Shown here: in pieces, positions 51,237 through 60,453 of the stretch | Numbering within the stretch: the stretch's first letter is position 1 | Layout of the letters: each line of letters begins with the position of its first letter | Source of the DNA: Arthrobacter sp. 131MFCol6.1 | GTDB lineage: Bacteria > Actinomycetota > Actinomycetes > Actinomycetales > Micrococcaceae | Length of the DNA stretch: 64,000 nt | Reading direction: 5' to 3' | Assembly (NCBI RefSeq): GCF_000374925.1 | Contig: NZ_KB895541.1 | Span: 1-64,000 of the forward strand | Program-made: the position numbers and the translations under genes | The notes under the pieces: model-generated | The model's input: only the letters and a program-made list of their open reading frames with translations | The model's database searches: none | What the model was told of the DNA's origin: nothing

Positions 51237-54200
51237 ATGTTTTCTAAGATTCTGGTGGCCAACCGCGGCGAAATCGCGATTCGCGCTTTCCGCGCGAGCT
51301 ACGAGCTGGGTGCCAAGACTGTCGCCGTGTTTCCGCACGAGGACCGCAACTCCATTCACCGCCAGAAGGCCGACGAGGCGTATCTGATCGGCGAGGAGGG
51401 ACATCCGGTCCGGGCGTACCTGGACGTTGATGAGGTGGTGCGCGTCGCCAAGGAGTCCGGCGCGGACGCCATTTACCCCGGTTACGGTTTCCTCTCCGAG
51501 AACCCGCGCCTGGCACGGGCCGCGAAGGAGGCCGGCATCACCTTCGTCGGCCCGCCGGCGGAGGTCCTGGAACTCGCGGGCAATAAGGTTGCCGCCCTCG
51601 AGGCCGCGCGCAAGGCCGGCGTCCCGGTGCTCAAGTCCAGCCAGCCGTCGAAGGACCTGGACGAACTGATCGCCGCCGCCGATGAAATCGGCTTCCCCAT
51701 CTTCGCCAAGGCGGTCGCCGGCGGCGGCGGGCGCGGCATGCGCCGCGTGGACACCCGCGAGGCGCTCCCGGAGGCCCTGCAGGCCGCCATGCGCGAAGCC
51801 GACGCCGCGTTCGGCGACCCCACCATGTTCCTGGAACAGGCCGTCCTGCGCCCGCGCCACATCGAGGTCCAGATCCTGGCCGACGCCCAGGGCAACATCA
51901 TGCACCTCTTCGAGCGTGACTGCTCCATCCAGCGCCGCCACCAGAAAGTGGTGGAAATCGCCCCGGCCCCGAACCTCGACGAAGGCATCCGGCAGGCGCT
52001 GTACCGCGACGCCGTGAAGTTCGCCAAGGCGCTGAACTACGTCAACGCCGGTACCGTCGAATTCCTTGTCGACACGGTGGGGGAGCGCGCCGGCCAGCAC
52101 GTGTTCATCGAAATGAACCCGCGCATCCAGGTCGAGCACACGGTGACCGAGGAAGTCACCGACGTCGACCTCGTCCAGGCGCAGCTGCGCATCGCTGCCG
52201 GTGAGAGCCTCGCGGACCTGGGCCTGTCCCAGGAGAGCGTCCAGCTCAAGGGCGCCGCCCTGCAGTGCCGCATCACCACGGAGGATCCGGCCAACGGCTT
52301 CCGGCCCGACGTCGGCAAGATCACCGGCTACCGCTCGGCCGGCGGCGCCGGCGTCCGGCTCGACGGCGGCACCGTCTACTCGGGTGCGGAGATCAGTCCC
52401 CACTTCGACTCCATGCTGGTCAAGCTGACCTGCCGCGGACGCAACTACCCCGCCGCCGTCGCCCGGGCCCGCCGCGCCCTCGCCGAATTCCGCATCCGCG
52501 GCGTGTCCACCAACATCTCCTTCCTGCAGGCCGTCCTGGACGATCCCGACTTCGTCGCCGGGGACGTGGCCACCTCGTTCATTGACGAACGGCCCCAACT
52601 GCTGAAGGCACGGGTGTCGGCAGACCGCGGCACCAAGTTGCTGACCTGGCTCGCCGACGTCACGGTCAACAAGCCCAACGGCGAACTCAAGGTCCACACG
52701 GACCCGGCGGACAAGCTTCCGGCCCTGGATGACGCCGAGGCCCGGCCGGGATCCCGCCAGCGGCTCCTGGAACTCGGCCCGGAAGGTTTTGCCCGCGCCC
52801 TGCGCGCGCAGGACGCCGTGGCCGTCACGGACACCACCTTCCGCGACGCGCACCAGTCCCTGCTCGCCACCCGGGTACGCACCCGCGACCTCGTGGCGGC
52901 CGGTCCGGCGGAATCCAAGCTGCTCCCGGAACTGCTCTCGGTCGAGGCCTGGGGCGGGGCGACCTACGACGTCGCCCTGCGCTTCCTCGGCGAAGACCCC
53001 TGGGACCGGCTCGCCGCCCTGCGCAAGGCCATGCCGAACCTGTGCCTGCAGATGCTGCTCCGCGGCCGCAACACCGTCGGGTACACGCCCTACCCGGAAG
53101 AGGTCACGGTGGCGTTCGTCAACGAGGCCGCCGCCACGGGCATCGACATCTTCCGGATCTTCGACGCCCTCAACGACGTCAACCAGATGGCCCCTGCCAT
53201 CCGGGCCGTCCGCGAGACCGGGACCGCCGTTGCCGAGGTTGCCCTCTGCTACACCGCGGACATGCTGGATCCGGAAGAAACGCTCTACACCCTGGATTAC
53301 TACCTGGAGCTGGCGCAGAAAATCGTCGACGCCGGGGCGCACATCCTCGCGATCAAGGACATGGCCGGACTGCTGCGTCCGGCTGCCGCGGCACGCCTGG
53401 TTTCGGCGCTGCGGGAGCGGTTTGACCTCCCCGTCCACCTGCACACCCACGACACCGCAGGCGGCCAGCTGGCCACGCTCCTCGCGGCCGTGGATGCCGG
53501 CGTGGACGCCGTGGACGTGGCCTCGGCCTCCCTGGCCGGAACCACCAGCCAGCCTTCGGCCTCGGCCCTCGTCGCCGCACTGGCCCACACGCCGCGCGAC
53601 ACCGGCCTCAGCCTCGCGAACGTCTGCGCCCTCGAGCCCTACTGGGAGGCCGTCCGCCGGGTCTACGCGCCGTTCGAGTCCGGACTGCCGGGGCCCACAG
53701 GCCGGGTTTACCAGCACGAAATTCCGGGCGGCCAGCTGTCCAACCTGCGCCAGCAGGCGATGGCGCTGGGCCTGGGCGAGCGGTTCGAGGCGATCGAGGA
53801 CATGTACACCGCGGCGGACCGGATCCTCGGCCGCCTGGTGAAGGTGACCCCGTCGTCCAAGGTGGTGGGCGATCTCGCCCTGCACCTGGTGGGCCTCAAC
53901 GCCGATCCCGCGGACTTCAACGAGAACCCGCAAAAGTACGACGTCCCGGATTCCGTGATCGGTTTCCTCTCCGGCGAGCTCGGTGACCCGCCCGGCGGCT
54001 GGCCCGAGCCCTTCCGGACCAAGGCACTGCAGGGCCGCACCGTCAAGGTCCGCGACGTCGAGATCAGCGCCGAGGACAGCGCGGCGCTCAACGGCGATTC
54101 CAAGGCCCGGCGGGGCACCCTCAACCGCCTGCTCTTCGCCGGTCCCACCAAGGACTACCTGAAGAGCGTGGAGTCCTACGGCAACCTTTCGGTGCTGGAT

Positions 54201-54632
54201 ACGCGCGACTACCTCTTCGGGCTGCAGCGCGGCGCGGAGCACGAGATCGAGCTCGAGAAGGGCGTCCGCCTGATCGCCTCCCTCGAGGCCGTCTCCGAGC
54301 CGGACGAGAAGGGCATGCGCACGGTCATGTGCACCCTCAACGGCCAGTCCCGGCCCGTGGTGGTCCGCGACCGTTCAGTGGTGAGCAACGTCAAGGCCGC
54401 CGAACGCGCCGACACCTCCCAGCCGGGCCAGGTTGCCTCGCCGTTCGCCGGTGCCGTCACGCTGACCGTCAAGGCCGGGGACACCGTGAAAGCCGGCGAC
54501 ACGGTGGCCACGATCGAGGCCATGAAGATGGAGGCGTCCATCACGACGCCGGTGGCCGGCACCGTCGCGCGGCTCGCCGTCGCCGGGATCGAACAGGTCC
54601 AGGGCGGGGATCTGCTGCTCGTCGTCGAATAG
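51237..54632 (+). CDS. pyc: Pyruvate carboxylase
   Basis: 1131 aa, full length. The biotin carboxylase domain (ILVANRGEIAIRAFRASYEL; GGGGRGMRRV; EMNPRIQVEHTVTEEV) fills 1-450. The carboxyltransferase domain starts near 530 (VTDTTFRDAHQSLLATRVRT, MLLRGRN). The biotin carrier domain is last, with Lys1097 in EAMKMEAS. It forms oxaloacetate from pyruvate and bicarbonate and refills the TCA cycle. AGGAGAAG precedes the ATG. Confidence 0.96.
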   Translation: MFSKILVANRGEIAIRAFRASYELGAKTVAVFPHEDRNSIHRQKADEAYLIGEEGHPVRAYLDVDEVVRVAKESGADAIYPGYGFLSENPRLARAAKEAGITFVGPPAEVLELAGNKVAALEAARKAGVPVLKSSQPSKDLDELIAAADEIGFPIFAKAVAGGGGRGMRRVDTREALPEALQAAMREADAAFGDPTMFLEQAVLRPRHIEVQILADAQGNIMHLFERDCSIQRRHQKVVEIAPAPNLDEGIRQALYRDAVKFAKALNYVNAGTVEFLVDTVGERAGQHVFIEMNPRIQVEHTVTEEVTDVDLVQAQLRIAAGESLADLGLSQESVQLKGAALQCRITTEDPANGFRPDVGKITGYRSAGGAGVRLDGGTVYSGAEISPHFDSMLVKLTCRGRNYPAAVARARRALAEFRIRGVSTNISFLQAVLDDPDFVAGDVATSFIDERPQLLKARVSADRGTKLLTWLADVTVNKPNGELKVHTDPADKLPALDDAEARPGSRQRLLELGPEGFARALRAQDAVAVTDTTFRDAHQSLLATRVRTRDLVAAGPAESKLLPELLSVEAWGGATYDVALRFLGEDPWDRLAALRKAMPNLCLQMLLRGRNTVGYTPYPEEVTVAFVNEAAATGIDIFRIFDALNDVNQMAPAIRAVRETGTAVAEVALCYTADMLDPEETLYTLDYYLELAQKIVDAGAHILAIKDMAGLLRPAAAARLVSALRERFDLPVHLHTHDTAGGQLATLLAAVDAGVDAVDVASASLAGTTSQPSASALVAALAHTPRDTGLSLANVCALEPYWEAVRRVYAPFESGLPGPTGRVYQHEIPGGQLSNLRQQAMALGLGERFEAIEDMYTAADRILGRLVKVTPSSKVVGDLALHLVGLNADPADFNENPQKYDVPDSVIGFLSGELGDPPGGWPEPFRTKALQGRTVKVRDVEISAEDSAALNGDSKARRGTLNRLLFAGPTKDYLKSVESYGNLSVLDTRDYLFGLQRGAEHEIELEKGVRLIASLEAVSEPDEKGMRTVMCTLNGQSRPVVVRDRSVVSNVKAAERADTSQPGQVASPFAGAVTLTVKAGDTVKAGDTVATIEAMKMEASITTPVAGTVARLAVAGIEQVQGGDLLLVVE

Positions 54633-54666
54633 CGGCAGCGAAGCAACCCGCACCCCATCACCACAG

Positions 54667-54700
54667 AAGGGTCCTTCCGGCAGAAGCCGGAAGGACCCTT
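54667..54700. terminator. Terminator hairpin after pyc
   Basis: A perfect 15-bp stem (54667-54681 with 54686-54700, AGAA loop), followed by GTGTTTCTG. It lies 34 bp after the pyc stop and could also end the convergent fadD transcript. Confidence 0.85.
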
Positions 54701-54732
54701 GTGTTTCTGCCGGACATTGCCTCCCGAACGAA

Positions 54733-54799
54733 AGCAACGCGGGGTCAGATACGGCCCATCCGGGGGCGCCGGACGGGCCGTATCTGACCCCGCGTTGCT
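54733..54799. repeat. 31-bp inverted repeat, possible dispersed palindrome
   Basis: Arms at 54733-54763 and 54769-54799 are reverse complements at 30 of 31 positions, around a GGGCG loop. The outer part reads AGCAACGCGGGGTCAGATAC. It is too long and too far from the genes for a second ordinary terminator, and resembles REP/BIME-type palindromes inserted between convergent genes. Confidence 0.65.
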
Positions 54800-54826
54800 C
54801 TGGTGCGGGGTGGTTGCGGTTGCAGC

Positions 54827-56647
54827 CTAGGCGAGGGTGGGACGCTTGGCGCTGTACATTTCCTCGATCACGTTCTCGAAGTCCTTGAGCACCTGAGCCC
54901 GCTTGACCTTCATTGAGGGCGTCAGGTGGCCGGAGGCCTCGGTGAAGTCGGCCGGCACGATCCGGAAGGACTTGATGGCCTCGGCCTGGGACACGGACTG
55001 GTTCGCGTGGTTGATGAGCTCCTGGACCGCGGCCTTGACTGTGGGGTTGACGGCAGCCTCAGCGAGCGAGGTCGAGGCCGGGAGCCCGTGGCGGCCCAGC
55101 CAGCCGGGCAGGGCTTCTTCATCCAGGGTCACCAGGGCACCAATGAACGGGCGGTTGTCACCGACCACGAGCACCTGCGAGACGAGCGCGTCCGCCCGGA
55201 TCTGGTCCTCCAGCAGGGCCGGGACGACGTTCTTGCCGCCGGCAGTGACGATGATTTCCTTCTTCCGCCCCGTGATGGTCAGGAACCCCGCCTCGTCCAG
55301 CTGGCCGATGTCGCCGGTGCGGAACCAGCCGTCCTCGAAGGTCGCGGCGGACAGGTCATCACGCTTGTAGTAGCCGCGCATGACGCACACGCCCTTGGCG
55401 AGAATCTCGCCGTCGTCCGCGATCCTGACGGAGTTGCCCGGAATCGGGGCGCCGACGGTGCCGATCTTGATCAGGTCCGGGGTGTTTACGGTGACCGGCG
55501 CCGTGGTTTCGGTCAGCCCGTACCCTTCCAGGATCTGCATGCCGATGCCTTGGAAGAAGTGGCCCAGCCGTTCACCGAGCGGTCCGCCGCCGGAAACGGC
55601 ATGCGAGACGTTCCCGCCCATGGCGGCCCGGAGCTTGCTGTACACGAGCTTGTCGAAGACGGCGTGCTTGAGCTTCAGCACGAGCCCCACCTTGCCGGCC
55701 TGCCGGGCCCGGGAGAATTCGATGGCGGTGTCCGCGGCGCGGTGGAAGATGGCGCCCTTGCCGCCGTCCTCGGCCTTGGTCAGGGCGGAGTTGTAGACCT
55801 TCTCGAAAACGCGCGGGACAGCGAGGATGAAGGTCGGTTTGTAGCTCTGCAGGTCCGGCAGCAGGTTCTTGATATCCGGTGTGTGTGCCACCGTGACGCC
55901 GGCGGCGACTGCCAGCACGGAGATGAAGCGTGCAAAGACGTGGGCCATGGGCAGGAACATGATGGTCCGGGCCTGCTCGTGGACGATCGTGCCGAGTGAC
56001 GTGACCAGGGCGTTCTCGGACAGTTCCACGAAGTTGCCGTGCGTCAGCTCGCAGCCCTTGGGCCGGCCGGTGGTGCCCGAGGTGTAGATGATCGTGGCGA
56101 CATCCGTCAGGGACGCCTGGCTGCGCCGTGCTTCGAGCTCGGCATCGCTGATGCCGGCTCCGGCCGCACGGACCTCGTCCAGGCTGTCGCCCTCGAGCTG
56201 CCAGACATGCGCCAGGGCGGTGAGCCCCTCGGAGGTGGCCGCCTGCCGGATGATGTCCTCGTGGTGCGCCGATTCGCCGAACGCGGCCACGGCGCCGGAG
56301 TCGCCAAGGTTCCAGGCCACCTGGGAGGGGGAGGAGGTTTCATAGATCGGGACCGAGACGGCGCCGGCGAACCAGATGGCGAAGTCGATCAGGGCCCATT
56401 CGTACCGGGTGCGGGACATGATGCCCACCCGGTCACCGGCGGCCACACCGCTGGCCATGAGGCCCTTGGCGAGGGCGGAGACGTCGGCCAGGAAATCCGT
56501 GGCGCGGACGTCCTGCCACTGGCCGGCTGCGTCGAGCCGCGAGAACAGTGCAGGGTTGGAGGCCTTGGCCGCCTGGCGCACCACGAGATCGGTGACGTTG
56601 GTGTCCGGGTCGACATTCACCAGGGGCGGGACAATGATTTCTCGCAC
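54827..56647 (-). CDS. Long-chain fatty acyl-CoA ligase (FadD15 type)
   Basis: 606 aa. The AMP-binding motif is IIYTSGTTGRPKGCELTHGN, followed by GYGLTETTAPVTVN and ITGRKKEIIVTAGGKNV. It activates fatty acids to acyl-CoA at the membrane. The place near acyltransferase, aroG and a PknL-type kinase matches fadD15 in mycobacteria. Confidence 0.9.
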   Translation of the reverse strand: MREIIVPPLVNVDPDTNVTDLVVRQAAKASNPALFSRLDAAGQWQDVRATDFLADVSALAKGLMASGVAAGDRVGIMSRTRYEWALIDFAIWFAGAVSVPIYETSSPSQVAWNLGDSGAVAAFGESAHHEDIIRQAATSEGLTALAHVWQLEGDSLDEVRAAGAGISDAELEARRSQASLTDVATIIYTSGTTGRPKGCELTHGNFVELSENALVTSLGTIVHEQARTIMFLPMAHVFARFISVLAVAAGVTVAHTPDIKNLLPDLQSYKPTFILAVPRVFEKVYNSALTKAEDGGKGAIFHRAADTAIEFSRARQAGKVGLVLKLKHAVFDKLVYSKLRAAMGGNVSHAVSGGGPLGERLGHFFQGIGMQILEGYGLTETTAPVTVNTPDLIKIGTVGAPIPGNSVRIADDGEILAKGVCVMRGYYKRDDLSAATFEDGWFRTGDIGQLDEAGFLTITGRKKEIIVTAGGKNVVPALLEDQIRADALVSQVLVVGDNRPFIGALVTLDEEALPGWLGRHGLPASTSLAEAAVNPTVKAAVQELINHANQSVSQAEAIKSFRIVPADFTEASGHLTPSMKVKRAQVLKDFENVIEEMYSAKRPTLA

Positions 56648-56843
56648 GACAGCTCCTTAGGTATCCATAGGCCCGCAACGGGTACCGCTAAGCCTAGTAT
56701 GCGGTCCCCCGAAGGTGTGTTCTGCGACACCTACTGGCCAGTAACTTTACGGCCGGTCCCGCGGTTCCGCCAGTCGGGGATGCTGCGGGCGCCGCCGCGG
56801 CGTCATGCTGCCGGGCCTTCGCGGCTGCGGCGGCCCCGGCGAA

Positions 56844-56849
56844 TAGAAT
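56844..56849 (+). promoter_or_regulatory. Candidate -10 box of the ROK kinase gene
   Basis: TAGAAT lies 8 nt before the ATG at 56858, so transcription would start at or very near the start codon. This suggests a leaderless mRNA; no ribosome binding site is present. Confidence 0.5.
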
Positions 56850-56857
56850 GGGGCACC

Positions 56858-57952
56858 ATGCAGACACCATCACCCGGCCGGCAGCCCGGCCTGCGCCGCC
56901 GGACCGCCGCCTGGCGGAGCCGGACCCTGGCCGGAGCCGCGGCCGCCACGGCCGGGCACGACCTCCGCTCACACCTGCGGCTGGGCCGCAAGGGCCTGGC
57001 GATCGGCGTCGACATCGGGGGAACCAAGGTTGCTGCCGGCGTGGTCGATGCCGAGGGCCGGATCCTCAGCCAGGCGAAACGTTCCACGCCGGGCAACGAC
57101 CCGCGCGCCGTAGAACAGGTCATTGTCGAACTGGTTGCGGAGCTGGGCGCCGGGCACCGGATCTGGTCCGTCGGAATCGGCGCCGCCGGCTGGATGGACC
57201 TCGACGGCGGCACTGTCCTCTTCAGCCCGCACCTGGCCTGGCGCAATGAACCGCTGCGCGAGAACCTGCAGCGGCTGCTGCGCCGCCCTGTCCTGCTGAC
57301 CAACGACGCCGACGCCGCCGCCTGGGCGGAATGGCGCTTCGGCGCCGGGCAGGGACAGAACCGTCTGGTCTGCATCACCCTGGGCACCGGGATCGGCGGC
57401 GCCATGGTCATGGACGGACGGCTCGAACGCGGCCGCTTCGGTGTGGCGGGGGAGTTCGGCCACCAGATCATCATGCCGGGCGGGCACCGCTGCGAGTGTG
57501 GCAACCGCGGCTGCTGGGAACAATACGCCTCGGGCAATGCGCTCGGCCGCGAGGCCCGGGAACTGGCCGCCGCGAATTCTCCGGTTGCCCAGGAACTGCT
57601 CAAGGCCGTGGACGGCGACGTGGGACGCATTACGGGCGTGATCGTGACGGAGCTGGCCAAGGCCGGGGACCAGACCTCCCGCGAACTCCTCGAGGACGTC
57701 GGGGAATGGCTGGGCCTTGGCCTGGCGAACCTCGCCGCGGCACTGGACCCCGGCAAGTTCGTCATCGGCGGCGGGCTGTGCGACGCCGGCGAGCTGCTCG
57801 TCGCGCCGGCCCGGAAGGCCTTCGCACGGAACCTCACCGGGCGCGGCTTCCGCCCCGCGGCGGAGATCGAACTGGCGGCCCTGGGCCCCAACGCCGGACT
57901 GATCGGCGCCGCCGACCTCTCCCGGGTCAGCAGCCGCATGCACACGCAGTAG
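56858..57952 (+). CDS. ROK-family sugar kinase (glucokinase-like)
   Basis: 364 aa. After a basic ~48-residue N-terminal extension, the ATP phosphate-binding motif is AIGVDIGGTKVAAGVV. The ROK zinc motif is HRCECGNRGCWEQYASG, and GVAGEFGHQI contains the sugar-binding Glu/His. No HTH domain is present, so it is an enzyme, most likely glucokinase. The substrate could also be another hexose. Confidence 0.88.
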   Translation: MQTPSPGRQPGLRRRTAAWRSRTLAGAAAATAGHDLRSHLRLGRKGLAIGVDIGGTKVAAGVVDAEGRILSQAKRSTPGNDPRAVEQVIVELVAELGAGHRIWSVGIGAAGWMDLDGGTVLFSPHLAWRNEPLRENLQRLLRRPVLLTNDADAAAWAEWRFGAGQGQNRLVCITLGTGIGGAMVMDGRLERGRFGVAGEFGHQIIMPGGHRCECGNRGCWEQYASGNALGREARELAAANSPVAQELLKAVDGDVGRITGVIVTELAKAGDQTSRELLEDVGEWLGLGLANLAAALDPGKFVIGGGLCDAGELLVAPARKAFARNLTGRGFRPAAEIELAALGPNAGLIGAADLSRVSSRMHTQ

Positions 57953-58010
57953 CGTGCCTAAGTAAGCCCCTGAAACACCAGCGCAGTGGCCGGCGCCATG
58001 ACCGGGTGGG

Positions 58011-58748
58011 CTAGATGCGAGCCCCGTCGTCGTGCTCGTCCTTCTCGCCCGGCAGTTTCATGATCAGGAACACCACCGAGGCTGCGAACGCGGCCACCAT
58101 GCCCACGATCGCCAGCGTCGGGGCCGACCGCCAGAACATCGCCGAGAACACGAGCGCAAGCGGGCCGCCCACCGCGCCAAGCCAGGCAAGGACGGTCAAG
58201 GGATCTGCACCGGCCAGGCTGGGCGGCTCCTCCGGGATGAACGCGCCGTCGTCGTCGTCGGCCTCATAGTCCCGGGGGCCGGGGGCCGTGTCCGGTGCCT
58301 CGCTGCTGCCCGCAGCCGGATTCCCCGGGGCGGGGGCGAGCCGCTCCTTGGCGGAAAGCTCGATCGGTGCGACGCCGGCGAGACCCAGCGGGTCAAAATC
58401 GCGGAACGACCTTGCCGTTGACGAGCCGGTACCTGATCCGGAGCCGGAGCCGGCACCTGATCCAGCGCCGGCGCCACCGGCGGCGCTGTCCGTTCCGCCG
58501 GCCGGGCTGCCAGGTGCCTGGTCCTCGCCTGCCCCGACTCCTTCCAGCCTGGCGACCAGATCCAGCCACACGGCGTCGTCATCGGCGGACTGTGCGTCCG
58601 GGGCGGCCGGGTCCTGTGCCTCAGGGGGCGGGGTGGTGCCCGGACGCTGGACGCCGGATGCGCCGGCGTCAGCGTCGGGCGCAGCCGTCCCGGCGTCGTC
58701 GGGGTCAGGGGTTTCGGGGTCCGGGACTCCGGGGTCCGGTTTAGTCAT
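58011..58748 (-). CDS. Disordered-region membrane protein, unknown function
   Basis: 245 aa from ATG 58748. Residues 1-~180 are Pro/Ala/Gly/Asp-rich and disordered, with a GSGSGSGTGSS run. Two membrane helices lie at the end (LAWLGAVGGPLALVFSAMFW; LAIVGMVAAFAASVVFLIM). Not recognised. It overlaps the upstream esterase gene by 8 bp, so it is in the same transcript as the two hydrolases. Confidence 0.7.
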   Translation of the reverse strand: MTKPDPGVPDPETPDPDDAGTAAPDADAGASGVQRPGTTPPPEAQDPAAPDAQSADDDAVWLDLVARLEGVGAGEDQAPGSPAGGTDSAAGGAGAGSGAGSGSGSGTGSSTARSFRDFDPLGLAGVAPIELSAKERLAPAPGNPAAGSSEAPDTAPGPRDYEADDDDGAFIPEEPPSLAGADPLTVLAWLGAVGGPLALVFSAMFWRSAPTLAIVGMVAAFAASVVFLIMKLPGEKDEHDDGARI

Positions 58749-59544
58749 TGGCCGTGTCCTTCCGGCTGGCGCGGGCGGCGCCCGGACTGGCTGCGGCTGC
58801 AACGGACCGGACAAATTCGGCCGTGCCACGGAAGATCTCGGGCGCGTCGTTGTCCATGGTAGCGACGTGGTAGCTGTTTTCCAGCCGGATCACCTCCAGC
58901 GGGGCGTTGGTCAACCCGCGGCGCAGGGCCTCCATGCTGGATTCGGACACCACATGATCCACCGTGGAACGGTATACCCGGACCGGAGCCGTGACGCGGG
59001 GCAGCAGCCGCACGGTGTCCTTGAACATCTTGTTGAGCTCGTGTGCGGCGGCCACCGGAGTGCGCGGGTATGCGTACTCATCCATGCCCGGTTTGAGGAT
59101 GTCATTGGCGATCGCCGGGGTGCTCTTGAGGACAAACTTCAAGATGCCGGCCAGCGGGGCGCGGGGATCATCGATGACGAGGCCGGGGTTGACCACCACA
59201 ACCCCCGCCACGGGGCGGGTGGCCGCAATCCGCAACGCCAGGGCGCCGCCCATGGACAGGCCCGCCACGACTACGACGTCGCATTCTTCCGCAAGCTCCA
59301 GGTAGGCAGCGTCCAGGGCAGCATGCCAGTCCTGCCAGCGGGTCTTGGCCAGCTCCTGCCAGCTCGTTCCGTGCCCCGGCAGCAGGGGCAGCCGGACGGC
59401 GAACCCGGCACTGGCCAGGGACGACGCCCAGTCCCGCACACCATGCGGGCTGCCGGTGAAGCCGTGGGACACCACGACGCCGGTCCGGGGGATGGTTCCC
59501 GTGAACGGGCTGCTGAACGGCGAGTGGTCCGGGAGGATGCTCAT
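58741..59544 (-). CDS. Alpha/beta-hydrolase, carboxylesterase/monoacylglycerol lipase type (copy 2)
   Basis: 267 aa. HGFTGSPHGVRDWASSLA is the oxyanion region; the nucleophile Ser is in GLSMGGALALRIA, Asp in VYRSTVDHVV and His in NSYHVATMDND. It is about as long as bacterial Est30/monoglyceride lipases. It is a clear paralog of the next gene upstream in the operon, overlapping by 4 bp (ATGA). Confidence 0.88.
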   Translation of the reverse strand: MSILPDHSPFSSPFTGTIPRTGVVVSHGFTGSPHGVRDWASSLASAGFAVRLPLLPGHGTSWQELAKTRWQDWHAALDAAYLELAEECDVVVVAGLSMGGALALRIAATRPVAGVVVVNPGLVIDDPRAPLAGILKFVLKSTPAIANDILKPGMDEYAYPRTPVAAAHELNKMFKDTVRLLPRVTAPVRVYRSTVDHVVSESSMEALRRGLTNAPLEVIRLENSYHVATMDNDAPEIFRGTAEFVRSVAAAASPGAARASRKDTAND

Positions 59545-60341
59545 GGGGTCTCCGAGGGGGCGCGGGGCGGCGAAATGGCGTGGGTGTGCTGGAGGAAGAA
59601 GCGCACTGATTCATCAAAGAGTAGCGGCGCATCGGCGTCCAGGGTGGCAACGTGCCCGCTGTGCGGGAGGGGAACCACTGTGAGTTCCCGGGACCCGAGC
59701 CGCCTGCGCAGCAGCGCCAGGGACGACGGCGGGACCACGGCGTCGGTGTCCGACTTGAAGACCAGCGCAGGGGCCCGGACTGCCGGCAGGTCCCGGAGGG
59801 TCGCGCCGAACAGCCGGCGCAGCTGGTGGACTGCGGCCAGCGGCGTCAGGGAGTAGTCGCCGTCATCGGTGGTGGTAGCCGTGGAATTCTCCTCCTGAAT
59901 GGGCGTGGTGGTGCGCTGGAAGTACTTGAGCAGTCCCACGATCCGGACCCTGCGGTCATAGAAGCTCAGGCCGGGGTTGACGGCGGCCACGCCGGCCACG
60001 CTGTGGCGGGCCGCGGTACGCAGGGCGATCGTGCCGCCCATGGACAGCCCGGCGACGTAGCAGTCATCGGTCCGGGCGGCCAGGTCCAGGTACGCCGTTT
60101 CGAAGCTGCTGTACCAGTCCTGCCAGCCCTGCCGGGCGAGGTCGCGCCAGTGGGTGCCGTGCCCGGGCAGGAGGGGCACCGATACGGCGAAGCCCTGGGC
60201 GGCGAGGTGGCGGGCCCACGGCATGACGCTGAGCGGGCTGCCCGTGAAGCCGTGGCAGATGGCCACGCCGGTCCGGGCGTTGGGTCCGTGGCCGGGGTAG
60301 CTGAAAGCGGCGGGCGCAGGGGGAGTGCTGCTTTCAGTCAT
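59541..60341 (-). CDS. Alpha/beta-hydrolase, carboxylesterase/monoacylglycerol lipase type (copy 1)
   Basis: 266 aa. The catalytic triad is Ser in GLSMGGTIALRTA, Asp in FKSDTDAVVPP and His in PHSGHVATLDAD. The start HGFTGSPLSVMPWARHLAAQ matches its neighbour. It is the first gene of the three-gene leftward operon, divergent from the acyltransferase gene. Confidence 0.88.
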   Translation of the reverse strand: MTESSTPPAPAAFSYPGHGPNARTGVAICHGFTGSPLSVMPWARHLAAQGFAVSVPLLPGHGTHWRDLARQGWQDWYSSFETAYLDLAARTDDCYVAGLSMGGTIALRTAARHSVAGVAAVNPGLSFYDRRVRIVGLLKYFQRTTTPIQEENSTATTTDDGDYSLTPLAAVHQLRRLFGATLRDLPAVRAPALVFKSDTDAVVPPSSLALLRRRLGSRELTVVPLPHSGHVATLDADAPLLFDESVRFFLQHTHAISPPRAPSETP

Positions 60342-60359
60342 GAGCCCATCGTGTCACCC

Positions 60360-60382
60360 TTGGCGCCAAAACTCACTAGAGT
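60360..60382. promoter_or_regulatory. Palindrome TTGGCGCCAA and candidate -10 in divergent promoter region
   Basis: TTGGCGCCAA at 60360-60369 is a perfect 10-bp palindrome. TAGAGT at 60377-60382 is a possible -10 for the rightward acyltransferase gene, with TGTCAC (60352-60357) 19 bp upstream. The esterase ATG (leftward) is at 60341. Confidence 0.35.
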
Positions 60383-60453
60383 AAGGTGTCCATTGAAGCC
60401 TGGCCGGACCCGATTCGGGCGGCCGGCCAGACGCCTTCCGGAGAGGTCACCGA

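Noticed and set aside
51204..54242. 1012-codon open frame on the minus strand
   Set aside because: Antisense shadow of pyc. High GC keeps this frame open; no ribosome binding site and no family pattern.
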